DNA from: Trileptium ribeirensis
Taxonomy: Eukaryota; Nematoda; Enoplea; Enoplida; Thoracostomopsidae
Assembly (NCBI GenBank): GCA_030248225.1
Contig: JASANE010005108.1
Location: forward strand, 1-64,000
Reading direction: 5' to 3'
Length of the DNA stretch: 64,000 nucleotides
Each line of letters begins with the position of its first letter. The first letter of the stretch is position 1. The position numbers and the translations under genes were made by a program. The notes under the pieces are model-generated. The model saw nothing but the letters and a program-made list of their open reading frames with translations, searched no databases and was not told where the DNA came from. This document shows positions 11,039 to 22,470 of this stretch, one piece after another.

Positions 11039-11287
11039 TCAATACACGTTGTACAGCTTGATCTTTGCCACTTATACACCCGAATTTTGGTGTACGTCAT
11101 TTAAGATCCCATCCACGAACAATCAAGATCAGCTATACAAGATCAGTGATGATATGCCGAGGAATGGCTCGCTATATTTTCAAACTACTGGCAATGATAG
11201 TATCGAAGAAGATACACGATTTAGTTTTAAAGAATCGAAAGATCATTGTTTTGTAACGCGAAGTCATATGAGCGACAACAGTTCAAA
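10938..11287 (+). CDS. SLC22-family organic ion transporter, exon 1
   Basis: First coding exon (residues 1-116 plus two bases) of a 611-residue major facilitator protein of the SLC22 family (organic cation/anion/carnitine transporters of the plasma membrane; the substrate cannot be told from sequence). It has the usual N-terminus (FDRVLRRVGEFGRYQK, residues 5-20), a first membrane segment (about 22-46) and the start of the large extracellular loop. That loop has N-glycosylation sequons at N76, N86 and N114 and cysteines at 52 and 104. The ATG is the first in frame and the only one preserved among three tandem copies of this region. The exon ends in phase 2 at the donor AA|GTGAGT. Confidence 0.9.
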
Positions 11288-12835
11288 GTGAGTTGATAAT
11301 GAACGAGAAATAAACAGTTGTACAGTGCTTGTCGGACACGCGGGGATTTCATTACACGGGCATATCGAGTTATTTAAGCGAGTGCAATAGCATGAATTTT
11401 AAGAATGAAAAACTGCTCAACCGTGCATGCAAACCTCTGAAAGCCATGCACAACTATTGCATGACATAATTAAGTTGTACAGCAGTTTTATGTTGTACAT
11501 TCCATATTTCAACAATCGTTCGTAAATAACGGATAAGGTTCTAGTCTAGCTGAGCGGTGCAAGTTGTGCAACCGTTGATGTGCTATAGAAGTGAGAATTC
11601 AGGTCGGGTCGGCTTGGCTCCTGGTCTTCAGCTCAGCCAGAGCCTTAGATGTGTCTGAGAGAGATGAGCTGACCCGAGCTTGGTGTATCTAAGAAAGCTG
11701 TGGTCGACTCTTAAACGGTTTTTATGAAACAACAAACATAATTGTAACAGCTGGTGTATAGTACAATTGTCAACCAACAGCAAGAACAGCTGAGATAATA
11801 TCGTCTCGGTTGTTAAAGGTTCTAAAAGCAACTATATACAGGTCGTATGTATATTATGTGATCTCTTGAAATACAAAATTTTGTTATTAGGAGCCTAAGA
11901 ACCGAGGCGGGCCTGGATTTCCATCTAAAATACTGAGACGAGCGAGCAGACATAGCTCACGAAGAAGCAGGCCGAGCCAGAGCCTAGGTCCTGGATATGA
12001 GAACCGAGCCGAACATGATTCACGAAGAACAGAACCAAGTCAAAGCCTAAAAATCTGGCTATTTTTCACCTCTAAAACCTCAGCTAAGCCTGAGCGTAAG
12101 TCTAAGCTTAGGTTGCTATACGAGGCTTATACAAAAGTTATAATCAAGTCTGGGTGGAGCTACCATTCCTGAAGCACTGTGCTAAGGTGTTGTTTTTAAA
12201 GTATATAGCATTACGCCCCCCCGTCCAGCTTGACTTGGGACAAATAAAGAATAACAAAGTATTGTGATTATTACCGATAAATTATGGAGAGTCCTAGTAC
12301 TATCGTCACAGCGTGTTAGACACTTGTTTAGCCCGCGTGACATTAACATCAGTAGTTCATAACCAGCGTGACAAGCCAGTTCATACATCATTTTGCATCT
12401 ACACTTTGATGCTAATGATCTGAATGGTGGCACGACGTGTGGAAAAATTTGGGATTGAGCTGAATCCAATGTTGTAACTTCTGGTGATTATGCAAAGAAG
12501 TGAACATTTATTTGAACATTTAAACATATACTTAACCCATCTTATGACTAGTGAATGCATGAATTCCCTTAAACATTGTCGTGTTACAGAATATCACGAG
12601 TTGAATGTCGCCACATGTGTTCAGCTTTTGTTATATTGGACTAGGCACATTGGATTTGTTTCCGTTTTCTAAAAGGGTATAATTAATAACTCGTTTTAAA
12701 CAATTTCAAATGAACATAAAGTATAAATGCCCGATACCTAAAATGTTTTACGTAAATCAGTTTTTCTTCCACAGGTTTATTTCATTGAAGCTATAAATAT
12801 CGATCACGTCCGATTTATATGTACAATAATTTCAG
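11288..12835 (+). other. Intron 1 of the SLC22 gene
   Basis: 1548 bp from GTGAGT to AATTTCAG. The phase fits exactly (phase 2 out of exon 1, one base completing a lysine codon in exon 2). It contains copy 1 of interspersed repeat A (11601-12125) and nothing else recognised. Confidence 0.85.
11601..12125 (+). mobile_element. Interspersed repeat family A, copy 1
   Basis: Rich in GAGCCGAGCC/GAGCCTAGCC-like words. It aligns along its length, in the same orientation, with 20007-20400 plus 20945-21058. Shared landmarks include ACAACAAACAT, CTAAAAGCAACTATA.AGGTCGT, TGGATTTCCATCT and a TTTTTCACCTC/TTTCTCACTTT end. No coding capacity is visible. The family type is unknown; two copies around one gene indicate dispersal. 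Confidence 0.75.
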
Positions 12836-13118
12836 ATCAACATATGCTTGTACCGCGTGGGAATACGACCGAAGCGAATACACTGACACGATGATAACGC
12901 AATGGAATTTGGTTTGTGACCGTGCCTGGTGGCTGACGACAATTCACTTTTGCTCCAATGTTTTTACTGCAGTTGGTTCGTTTGCGTTTGCGCTGATTCA
13001 AGATAACTTCGGGCGAAAGCTTGGATTTTTCATCGCATTGATCGTCTGCATATTGCCGGGTTCGCTAATCGCTGCTTCGCCAGGCCCATTGATGGTTGTC
13101 ATATTGCGCTCAATTCAG
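12836..13118 (+). CDS. SLC22-family transporter, exon 2
   Basis: Residues 117-211. The acceptor is AATTTCAG|ATCAAC and the donor TTCAG|GTATTA. It begins with the end of the extracellular loop (C122, then QWNLVCD with C144, a hallmark of SLC22 proteins), continues through a second membrane segment (about 150-172), then the MFS motif DNFGRK (173-178) in the first cytoplasmic loop, and a third segment (about 179-197). The reading frame runs without interruption through both splice sites; reading past the donor gives an unrelated tail before a stop. Confidence 0.92.
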
Positions 13119-13379
13119 GTATTATTGTTTCTTAATCATGTTACTGTCTTATTTAAACGATTTTATCATAGCTAACTAAGCCAACTCCTTTACAAACTGC
13201 AATGTTAACAGTTGTCGCAAGCCGGAATTTTTATCAGGATTTTAAGATTTGATTCTTGTTTTAAAAAAATTTCCAACCCTGTAGGTATTACTCCTAAAAA
13301 TTAGCAGTTTAGCCTTTTTAGATAAGCTGCTTTCTACAGGGAAATTAGTATTCTACAATCAGGTGAGCAGATAGTTTCA

Positions 13380-13640
13380 GCGGGAGCAAGACGTGAGGTC
13401 TAAGGTTAACTTACAGGATTGGAAAACTACTGAAATTTTTGAAACATATTTCTCTTATTTTGCTGGAATTTTCCGCGTTTTTTCCTGAAACTTTCCCCAA
13501 TTTTTGTTAATTTGCACAATTTTCCTCAAATTTTCCCAAATGTTTGTCAACGCCACCCCACCACCCCCCCCCCAAACAACCAAAAAACACGCAAAAAACA
13601 GAAAAAACAACACCCACAAAAAACAAAAAAAAACAAAACC
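13380..13640 (+). repeat. Family B repeat, truncated copy
   Basis: A stretch of TTTTCC/TTTTGCC-type words (AATTTTTGAAAC, ATTTTCCCAAAT, TTTGTCAA) leading into a C-run (CACCCCACCACCCCCCCC) and an A/C-rich tail. The same layout is seen at 32045-32345 and 51520-51825, where the GC-rich 3' part is intact. Here the 3' half is missing. Confidence 0.5.
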
Positions 13641-14709
13641 CCAATTTAGTAAACTGACAAATCTGTAATTGACGCATTGGCCAAATTACGCCATAAATTT
13701 CGAATGGGAGGCACCACCAGTGTGTTGGGAGTCGCTATCACAGAGGTTTGTGCATGCAGTAAATCATAGTATGCGAGTGAGTACCTTCGTCAAAGCTCAG
13801 GTACTTGTGCTTTACCAGGGCAACCGGGCGTCGAGATTTGCTTCCAGTATTGCATAGCCCACAAATTCTAAACAAATGTCAGTAGCTTTGCAGTTTCATC
13901 ACTATACATTTCAAAACAATTCTACTATAACTAACTTCATCATAATGGATTATTCGCGAAGGACTTTCGGTACTCAGGTTATACGATGGAAACAGTGATC
14001 TATTTTTTGTTATTTCACTTCACTACTGGACAACCAACCATCCAATTTGAACGGCAGCGGTAATTAAATATATACATTGAATCTGATCGGTGTCTCATTG
14101 TGTTACATTTGTTGCATCGCTGGGTCAAGAGGCTACTCAGTGGTTCAAGCGTCACCCACTGCAGACTGCGCGCACTTAATATAGCCACCTTGCGATATTT
14201 ATAATAATCATTAAAGAGTACTAACAATTATTGTGGTAATCGTTCACTTTAGGGAACCACTATGCCTATTGCACAGAGTCCATTAAAGGAACCATATACT
14301 AATTTTCGCGACAGTGCCTACTGTCTCACATACAAATCTATGCGAGCTACTGGTAGCCTCTACTGATGGACTGAAAATTTGCTGTGTACGCGATGCAACT
14401 TGGGCAATAATGTATTCGCGCATAATTCTGGGTCACACGTACACTTTACACTTTATGTGGGCATAATTTTCTGGCACCTCCCACAGTATGGAAAAATTGT
14501 AGTTTTCCTAACGTAGTACATTGTAAAGGTTTACGCGTTAACCTGGCATATATATAATAAAGTACATGCTAGCAGTAGCGCATTTAAAATTAGCACCCAA
14601 TAACGCAACTAGAGATCATCTGTGTATAAGGTGGACAAACAAAAAATACCAAACAAACTTTTAGATGCACTATTTCAGCAACTGAGTAGCTGATGTTAGA
14701 ACATACATG

Positions 14710-15013
14710 CTGGCAGGGGGTAACCCACCCTGAGGTCCGGACCTCCCCCAGCTTCCGAAGGGGGCTTGGCGGCTTGTTTATGTATAAGAAAAAAACGCCA
14801 TTATTATGCCCAGAATATGAGCTCCAAAAATTAGGTAACGAATTAATGCTTCCAAAAGGGTTTGTATTTTAATGCTGCGTCTGCAAAAACTGCACTCATA
14901 CGCGAAAAATGTGGCTGCGAGGACCAAAAAAAGTCGTCACGGCTCACCCGCTTAGGTAAATTTGTCCGGCCAGGGGGTTACCCCACCCCGGGATGGCCGC
15001 GATCCCCCCATGG
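14710..15013 (+). repeat. Duplicated GC-rich motif
   Basis: GGCAGGGGGTAACCCACCCTGAGG at 14713 recurs as GGCCAGGGGGTTACCCCACC at about 14968, each followed by a pyrimidine-rich stretch (CCTCCCCCAGC or ATCCCCCCATGGC). The spacing is about 255 bp. It looks like two fragments of one repeat family. A frame at 14862-15050 crosses it but resembles nothing. Confidence 0.4.
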
Positions 15014-16554
15014 CATGACCGCCCGCCGACATGTATGTGTTAGAATTTAAACATCTAAAACAGCCGATAGCATTAGGAACAACAGAAAATTCTAACCTAT
15101 TTTACGGTCGTTTTTGTAAACTATATAAATCTTATTTCCAAACGTTTGATTAGTAGTAAAAGGTACTGATTCAAATTTAATTTTATTTGCCGCCCGGCCA
15201 TCTTGATTATCCTTTAACTGTGTACAAATTTTAAAATGTCTGACTTGCATTTAGTATTTATATGTCATCCGTTTTGCAATAAAATTGTTGTTGAGGTTGA
15301 GCTTTGAGTTGAGATTACGTTTAACAATGAACTTTTAGTGGGTCCTTAATTAGTAGTGGGTCCTTAATTCTTGTCGTTTTAGGAAAGCAAATTTAAAATT
15401 TGGTCTTCGCGTTTTATTTCTGATTGCCGTGAAAATAGTATAAAAAAACAATTAGACAAATATCAAACACGAATATCACTAGTATTAAGATATACCAACA
15501 TGGAAAAGCCGATTTTTTGCGATTGTATCACCCCACCGTCATACAACTTTTTAGGACAAGTACCAATATAATTTTTCTGAATTTGCCCCCGATTCTGCGA
15601 TTTTAACTCTATTTTTATGGATATTCTGCCGGAAAATGTTTACATGTAAACTACTATAATTACTGTGCTACCTAGGCAATTACGTTGCATCTGTAATAAA
15701 CGTCAAAACTGTTAAAATAACTATATATCACACCACCCTGAGAGACGGTATCGAATACCATGTATTGGGTTTTTTCCGTTTAGCTCCTCAATTCCAAAAT
15801 CATGACTTTTGAAGTCACGGTGATGGGTTTTTTAATTAGACCACCCAGCTCATCGGTGCAGCTTGAACATTTGACTGTATTATATGATTTGCCAAGAAAA
15901 ATAACATGGAAAATTTTCGGCTTCACTGGCAAATCCAAATCATCAATATGGTAATCTGAGCATTTGCCTTAGCGGCTTGGAAGGGCTGAGTTGAATGTCA
16001 CCAAAACAATTACATTATCTTATCATTATCTTCAAAACTGATAATTCTGATGCTGAGAGCGTTCTCAAGAAACAAACCCACTGTGAAACTTAATTAAGAA
16101 TTTTGGTAATATTCCCTCCTCCGTCCGACTGTGAAACAAATTTATTCAAAGTTAGTTTCCACAGAGTCCTAATTTTCATAAACTTTTGGTGGTATAAAAT
16201 ATACGTAATTCGAGTTTTTGTTTGTTTCACTATACGAATCTTTGTATGATAATTCAATTAGTTCAAATAACAAGCTCATTGCATCACTACGAAATTTGTA
16301 AGAAAAGTTTTCGTGAAATGTTTAGCAAAAATTCATAAATTGCACTTATCGAAAATTTTTATCATGAAACTATATTGCCCAAAATGACTTGAAAATGATA
16401 AAATTACTGTCTGAAACCACAAATTTTTTGATTCTTCGAAATATTCTCGGTGTAGCTTGTTTAAATGCGCACAATATGGATTATAATAACCAATACAATA
16501 TTACGCTATGGTCAGAAATTAGTTAATATAGCGCGAAAAAATCTGCAGTTACTT

Positions 16555-18060
16555 ATAATAATGATATATTTATATAGCGCCTTTTTCGCAGAATGCGTTG
16601 CAAGAGCGCTTTAAATAAGACTACGTTAGGAAACAGTATAAATAAATGAAAACAAGTCAATGGCACAGCAAGAAAACAGGAAACTATGATGGAAACAGAT
16701 GAGTTTAAGCTTAGATTTAATTCAAAGGCAGTCAGATTCGAACTGTGAAGATCCAACGGTAGGTCGTTCCATAACGACGGTCCGATGAAGCTAAAGCTTT
16801 TGGTTCTGAGAGAGACATGCCGCAGCATACGTTCGTCAACATGCCTCGAAACATTGCATAAATAGAATATCACGAATATATACAGATGTATTTGACGCGA
16901 GAGCATTGCATACGATTATAATTACTTTAAAACGAAGGCGCTGTTTCAAGGGTAGCCAGTGCAGGTCTAGCAAAATTGGGGATATATTGTCAGAACGTTT
17001 TGTACATATGACTACCCTGGCAGTAGTGTGAAGCACTCAACGAAATGGTTGCAGTTGGTGTGATGAAAGGCTGCAGAAAACTGCATTGCAGTAGCCAAGC
17101 CTGGGCATAAAAAATGCTCGAATAATACTCTTTGTTGTCTCGATATCCAAGCGCAGGCGCACCCTGCTGATTTCGCGTAATTATCAAGAGCAGCTACAGA
17201 TAGCTCGGAAATGTGCTCGTCAAAGCATAGAGTACTGTCATGGGTTACACCAAGCAACTTGATAGAAGATGGTTGAATCATGACATTGTTTATTACGATG
17301 ACGGGCCATCGAAATGACGAACACTAAAATAGATCAAATCTGTTTTGGTCTCATTTAGCTTGAGTTGATTGGACTAAAACCATTTGCTTAATTGGAGTAG
17401 CAGATCCTGCATCAAATTTATTGTGATGTTAAGATCAAAAATGTGGAAATTCTTATAGATATATATGTTGTCAGCATATCTATTATCTTTGGAAACTAGC
17501 TTCCATTATTAGCTCGACGGAGGAAAGAAATGGCTAAGTTAAAAAGTATCGGTTCGATAAGGCTTTCTTGCAGGACACCGCTGGTTACTATATTCGCTTT
17601 TGATACACAGCTTCCGATTTAAACGCATTGGCTGCAAATTAATTGATACGACTCAAACCATTTAAGGGATTGAGAAATCACTCCAACATTGAACAGTCGC
17701 TGGAGAATCAAACTGTAGTCGATAGTGTCAGACGCCGACGATAATTTTTTACCAACCAGCATCATAATTTGCGTGTTTGCAAAAGCCGTCTGGATATCAT
17801 TGCATTGGTGAGTGCAGTTTCGGTAGAATGCCGTCTGCGGTAGACCGACGACTGATACTTCGATAACAGATTGTTAGTTTCAAGATGTTCGTTGAGTTGT
17901 TCTACAACTACTCGTTCAATCAGTCTGCAGATGATCGATAAGTTAGAAACTGGACTGTAATTGGTCATGTCATCAACTTTGCAATTATGGTTTTTAAGAT
18001 GTGGACAAATACCTGCTATTTTCTCACGTTCAGGCATAACTGTCGAACGAATGGATTCGT
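16555..18060 (-). pseudogene. CR1/L2-like LINE reverse transcriptase relic
   Basis: Reading the - strand from about 18060 to 16555, pieces in different frames follow the order of a CR1/L2-type reverse transcriptase. NYSPVSNLSIICRLIERVV and RRRHSTETALT (about 17980-17830) come first. SASDTIDYSLILQRLFNVG and GVLQESLIEP (about 17730-17550) follow, then IKLLGVTHDSTLCFDEHIS (about 17270), LDLHWLPLKQRLRFKVI (about 16965) and SFSFIGPSLWNDLPLDLHS (about 16800). Many stops and frameshifts make it dead. Its 3' end shows the GCGCC...GGCGC-type hairpin and an ATAATAATG tail common in this LINE group. It lies antisense in intron 2 of the transporter. Confidence 0.85.
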
Positions 18061-18602
18061 TTATTATCTGAATTGTTACAAATGATATTCAATAAACCTT
18101 TTTATAAAGTTTGGTGATAGTATGTCTAGGACACAACACTTGAGATTGGTCGAGTTAATAAGGTAGCAAACGTAGACTTAAGTAATTTACCTCATGTGAA
18201 ATAGTGGTGTACCAGAGGATACCATAGCAGTAAGACGAAGCTTGGATCGAATCTTGATGATTTTCTGAGTACAAAAATCGGCAAATTTGTCGTAACGTTC
18301 AGGTGAAATTGTGGTAGAGCAGTTACAATTAAGCATCGCATTAATAGTCGACCATTTCCTAGTATTTGTAATTCCAGCCAGTTTGTTTTTCCAGTAATTG
18401 TTTAATTTTTGCTGGCATAGCTCACTGTGATGTTGCTTTTGTGAGCATTATTATTGCTTCAGTGATTCTGTTTGGTTGCGTCTCCACAACCGTTCGTATC
18501 GTCGGAAAATTACTTTACTCACACGGCATTCAGAATCAAACAAAGGTGATCCACAGCGATGTTGCCTGATCTTGGCTTATTTATAAATGTTTAACATTTC
18601 AG

Positions 18603-19805
18603 GCTAATATGATCATTTCTGGCTGGACTTTTCCGTACATTCTTTGCTTGGAAATCGTCGGGCCGTCGAAACGCACTTTTGTAACTGCCGTTATGGTTGC
18701 AATATTTGCGACGGGCGCCGCTAGTGTTGGCCTGGTGGCATGGCTTTGTACTCACTGGATTACACTACAGCTGGTTTCAACGTTGCCTTTCATATTGTTT
18801 TTCGCTTACTGGCCACTAATCGACGAATCCCCACGATGGCTGCTTACTGTCAAAAAGTTTAATGATTTACGTGTGGTTGTTAAAAAAATTGCAAAAGCGA
18901 ATCAGGTACCATTTAAAAAAGGTGAAATTTTACTGTATTGCTCAGAAGCAAATTATCCTGTGCCCAAATCGAATGACAAACGGGGCTTATCGAAATCAAC
19001 CGCATCGACCGCTTCGTCTTCTTCGGGTGCATCGTTCTTCGACCTATTTCGAACTCCTAATTTACGTGCCAAAAGTTTAATACTTGCGTTTTTATTTATA
19101 GCAAATGCCGTTGTTTACACTGGTCTAGCGTTTAACGTCGACAATCTTAAAGGGAATCGATTTTTCCTATTTTCATTACTTATGATAATGGAAATACCGG
19201 CTGGAATCGCCATCAGTTTCATGCTCGATCGCAGCGGTCGTATTTTGTCAATGTCGTTTATGATGATTCTAGGTGGTGTTGCTGCCGCTGGCACGGCTCA
19301 GCTCCCTGCCGGTGCACCGTCGGCCGCTGTCGGCGCGATGGCTGCAATAAGCAAATTTGGAATTTCAGGTTCATTTGCAATTTTATGTCAGCTCGCAAGC
19401 GAATTGTTTCCAACACCGCTTCGTGGTACCGGTACCGGATTTGGAACATTTTTAGGAAATCTGAGCACCGTTGCAATCCCGTTTATTATTGCTGCTGCAA
19501 AAACAAACAAGGGATTGCCAATGATTATTATGGGCCTGGTCTCGGTATGCGGCGGAATTGCTGTTCTGCTACTACCCGAGACACTTGGAGCAATCATGCC
19601 AGAAACTCCTAGCGACTGCGAAGAATCGTCGGTTGGACTGGCCACGTTCTGGCGAAATATTACGTTCCAAGGACTTCGAGATGGACGAGAACTGATGGCT
19701 CGACGTGCTGCAAGTGATATTCGAACACTTGCACCAACTGACTTGAGTAAATTTGATTTGGACGACGGCGAAGGGGACAATGACGATGAAATGGGACAAC
19801 TGTAG
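18603..19805 (+). CDS. SLC22-family transporter, exon 3 (terminal)
   Basis: Residues 212-611, entered in phase 0 at the acceptor ACATTTCAG|GCTAAT and ended by TAG. It carries EIVGPSKRTF after membrane segment 4, the diagnostic ESPRWLL (residues 286-292), and a cytoplasmic loop with a serine/threonine-rich stretch (about 343-354). The second-half MFS motif LDRSGR (419-424), SELFPTPLRGTGTG (about 477-490) and LPETLG (535-540) follow the order of the family. The C-terminal tail is acidic (DLDDGEGDNDDE). The length of 611 is slightly above the usual 530-580 of the family. Only three coding exons is few for an animal SLC22 gene. Confidence 0.93.
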   Translation, partial: ANMIISGWTFPYILCLEIVGPSKRTFVTAVMVAIFATGAASVGLVAWLCTHWITLQLVSTLPFILFFAYWPLIDESPRWLLTVKKFNDLRVVVKKIAKANQVPFKKGEILLYCSEANYPVPKSNDKRGLSKSTASTASSSSGASFFDLFRTPNLRAKSLILAFLFIANAVVYTGLAFNVDNLKGNRFFLFSLLMIMEIPAGIAISFMLDRSGRILSMSFMMILGGVAAAGTAQLPAGAPSAAVGAMAAISKFGISGSFAILCQLASELFPTPLRGTGTGFGTFLGNLSTVAIPFIIAAAKTNKGLPMIIMGLVSVCGGIAVLLLPETLGAIMPETPSDCEESSVGLATFWRNITFQGLRDGRELMARRAASDIRTLAPTDLSKFDLDDGEGDNDDEMGQL

Positions 19806-20006
19806 ACGCCATCAAGCGTTGATCAAACCGAAATTGAGTATCAATGTTACGAACAAGAACTGCCAACAAACAATGATATATTGTTAAAAACGACGATATA
19901 GAATATAAAGATAAGCATAAATTCGCGACGCGTAATATCTATCGCTAAAATATTATTATATAAACTGTAAAGTGAAGAAAATGATACGATAGATATGAGA
20001 ATTTAG

Positions 20007-20400
20007 GTACCCGGCTCGGCTCAACTCGGCTCAAGAGCCAAACTTGTCATGATGTTTGAAGAGCAGAGTCAGAGCCTAAGATGCGTTTGTGAGAGCTGAG
20101 CGAGCTGACCCAAGTGTATCTGGAAAGACTGAGGTCGGCTATTAAAAGGTATTTTCTATAACAACAAACATGGCTATTTGTGCTGTTGTTATAAGTACAA
20201 TAATCAGCCAGCCACAAGAATAAACAAGACAACCTCGACGCTATTAAAAGCTCCAAAAGCAACTATAGGTCGTTTGTGTATTATGTTTCCTCTTCAAACC
20301 GAAACTTTTTTTATTAAGCGGAACCTGGATTTCAATCGGAAGATGCGATCCGAGCGAGCCGGACATAGTTCCATAAGAGCCGAGCCCAGCCAGAGCATAA
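20007..20400 (+). mobile_element. Interspersed repeat family A, copy 2, left part
   Basis: Aligns with 11601-about 11980 in the same orientation (GGCTCGGCTCAACTCGGCTC start, ACAACAAACAT, GCAACTATAGGTCG, CGAGCGAGCCGGACATAG). It is interrupted at 20400 by a MITE and resumes at 20945. It lies just 3' of the transporter coding region, so it may contribute to the 3' UTR. Confidence 0.75.
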
Positions 20401-20944
20401 TGCGACAGTAAACGTTACCCACGCCCATCAACAATCCTATTTTGCTATTTCGGTTCATAAATCTGTTATCGAACGTTTTTTGTTGAACCGCAATCCGGCA
20501 CAAAATTGTTCGCGAACACATAGCTCTGAGATAGTAATTCGGCAAATTTGTGGTCGCAAAAATTCAACGAAAATTGCCGATTTTCTGTGGAAGACTGTCT
20601 ACCGGAGTTGGATTTGTTGGTTTTGTTCGCGAACACTGTGACATAAACCATAGGAACGAATAACTTGTGACGTCAGTATTACGCTAAATTTGTTCGCGAA
20701 CAGAGACAAATACAAATCAAAAGCTGATAGGCATTAGATAAGTTTTCACTGCAAATTAAAAATCGTCAAAATTCTGTTCGAACACACGGTGTGATTTTTA
20801 GTACTTGTTTCTGATTTAGCTAATTTTCTTTTGTCGAAAAATCGATGAAATTTCGACATTTGTGTCGTAACAACGGTTTGCGATTCCTTATCGGCTATTA
20901 CAAAATAGGATAGTCGATGGACGCAGCTGAAGTTTGTTCGCGCA
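20401..20944. mobile_element. TAA-flanked MITE (family M), copy 1
   Basis: 544 bp with about 50-bp imperfect terminal inverted repeats sharing TATCCTATTTTGT, flanked on both sides by TAA. It is inserted in repeat A, whose two parts align continuously to copy 1 of that repeat. A 3-bp TAA duplication would suit a PIF/Harbinger-type element, but the termini (TGCG...) are not a known signature to me. The interior carries three copies of the perfect palindrome TGTTCGCGAACA (20507, 20624, 20691) and no coding region. Confidence 0.75.
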
Positions 20945-21058
20945 TAAGATTCATCTGTAAGAGCTGAGCCAAGCCCGACTGGTTCACAAGAGCCTAGCCG
21001 GACTGAGTCGCGAACAGCCGAGCCGAGCCGGAGCCAGAAAATCTTGCTCTTTCTCACT
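20945..21058 (+). mobile_element. Interspersed repeat family A, copy 2, right part
   Basis: Continuation after the MITE: GAGCTGAGCCAAGCC, GAGCCTAGCC, GAGCCGAGCCGGAGCC and the closing AAAATCTTGCTCTTTCTCAC, which matches AAAATCTGGCTATTTTTCAC at about 12045-12070 in copy 1. Confidence 0.7.
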
Positions 21059-21589
21059 TTTTTATATGCGGCAGCATTGCTTTAAGACTGCAGAATAAGT
21101 TAAATTGGGTGGTTCTTTGCATCATTGGGAGTCATCGCGCAAATCTATTTGAACAATCAGATGCGGTCATTGGATATAGTAGTATTTGATTTTTGTGAAT
21201 GAATAAGTTTCATACAAAAAAGTAAATCAATTTGCGTCTGTTGTATCCGAGGGTCGGAGGGTAGGTAAGCACAAGGACTAGAGAGTAAAGTAAAGATCTT
21301 TATTTGAAAACAAGTAGAAAGCAAAACAAGTAGGCCGAATCTGTACAATGGGTACGCTAGGTACTCAAGGTACACTGATTACCGCTTCTGCGCAGCGGTA
21401 TATGTATATACCCGAACACACACATAGCTACAACATTCGAGAAACATCTAAACAAACTGAAATTTGTAGAATGTTCTTTAGTCAATGTTGTAATCAACGT
21501 CTACATGAAATTTTCGAGCACAAATTAATTCTCTACTAGCGTAGTGACAACAATGTTTTCGCAGAATAAATCTGGAAACATCGCCCTGA

Positions 21590-22470
21590 CGCCTCCCCGC
21601 TCAGCCTAAGGCTTACCATGTAGGCGAAAAGTGCCTCTTCGGCTTCCGAGCCCGCTTGCATCTTCCTGGATTTGTAGGAACGTACACGACTGTCGCAGGT
21701 GCTACTGGTGGTCCCGCCGAGGAGGCTCCGGGAGCTTCAAGAGCGTCCACCGGTTCTATTCCAATGACGGTCTGAGCTAATTGGTGTTCTGACTTGAGCT
21801 TGGTATTTGGGAGTTCTCTAGGCTCGTCATCTTCGATCGTGGGGTAGCGTGGTTGCAGTTGTTCCAGGTGTCTACGCCAGGTTCGGCCGCTGCGAGTAAC
21901 CTTTACGTTGGAGGTGCGGGATCCTTTTCGCTTCTTGGCGATGGCTGGGACCCATCAGCCACGGCCGCGTCGGAGGTCATAGTATAGCGTGCAGAAGGAT
22001 CTCCAACTTGAAACATTCGGATGATCTTAAAGACTTCATTTCGCTGAGATTTTGCAGCATCTCTGGCTTGTTTGCCTTGGGCGAGATGTGTCGGAGGCGG
22101 AACTAGGATACTAATCTTGGTTCGCAGCTGTCGGACGTTGAGAAGTTCACTCGGGGAGTATCCGTGTCAAATCGGGGTCCGCCGGTATTGCATCTGAAAC
22201 TCCAGTAGTGCTTTTTTCAGGGAAAGCAGTGACTCCCTCATGTCCTGCTTGAAAGTTTGGACATGGCGTTCAGCTGCTCCGTTAGTTGCAGGATGACAAG
22301 CTTCTTCAGATCGAAAACGATAGCCATGGCTTCCTTCTGGATTTGGCTGTAGTTTCGGTGACATTCTGACAGGATTTTGGATGCGTTGGCAATCGGGTGT
22401 TCGCTTCCATCATGGAAACGGTGAAACAATACAGCTCCTACACCCTGTCGACATGGTATACCACGTTATA
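21590..22470 (-). pseudogene. Ty3/gypsy pol remnant (RNase H joined to integrase C-terminus)
   Basis: On the - strand from 22470, GVGAVLFHRF.DGSEHPIA and RNYSQIQKEAMAIVFDLKK are gypsy RNase H. At about 22290 this runs, in another frame, straight into HPATNGAAERHVQTFKQD and LLEFQMQYRRTP, the C-terminal part of the integrase core. Then follow SPSELL...RTKISIL and VFKIIRMFQVGD, the usual linker and G-D beta-barrel region, and SGRTWRRHLEQLQPRY near the polyprotein end. The rest of RNase H and the integrase DDE core are missing, so an internal deletion joins the two. At least one in-frame stop follows RRTPI. Confidence 0.85.

Larger units (their letters stand above)
13119..18602 (+). other. Intron 2 of the SLC22 gene
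   Basis: A phase-0 intron of 5484 bp (GTATTA to ACATTTCAG). It is enlarged by transposon debris: a family B repeat (about 13380-13640), a duplicated GC-rich motif (14710-15013) and an antisense LINE relic (16555-18060). The remaining sequence shows no gene. Confidence 0.85.
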
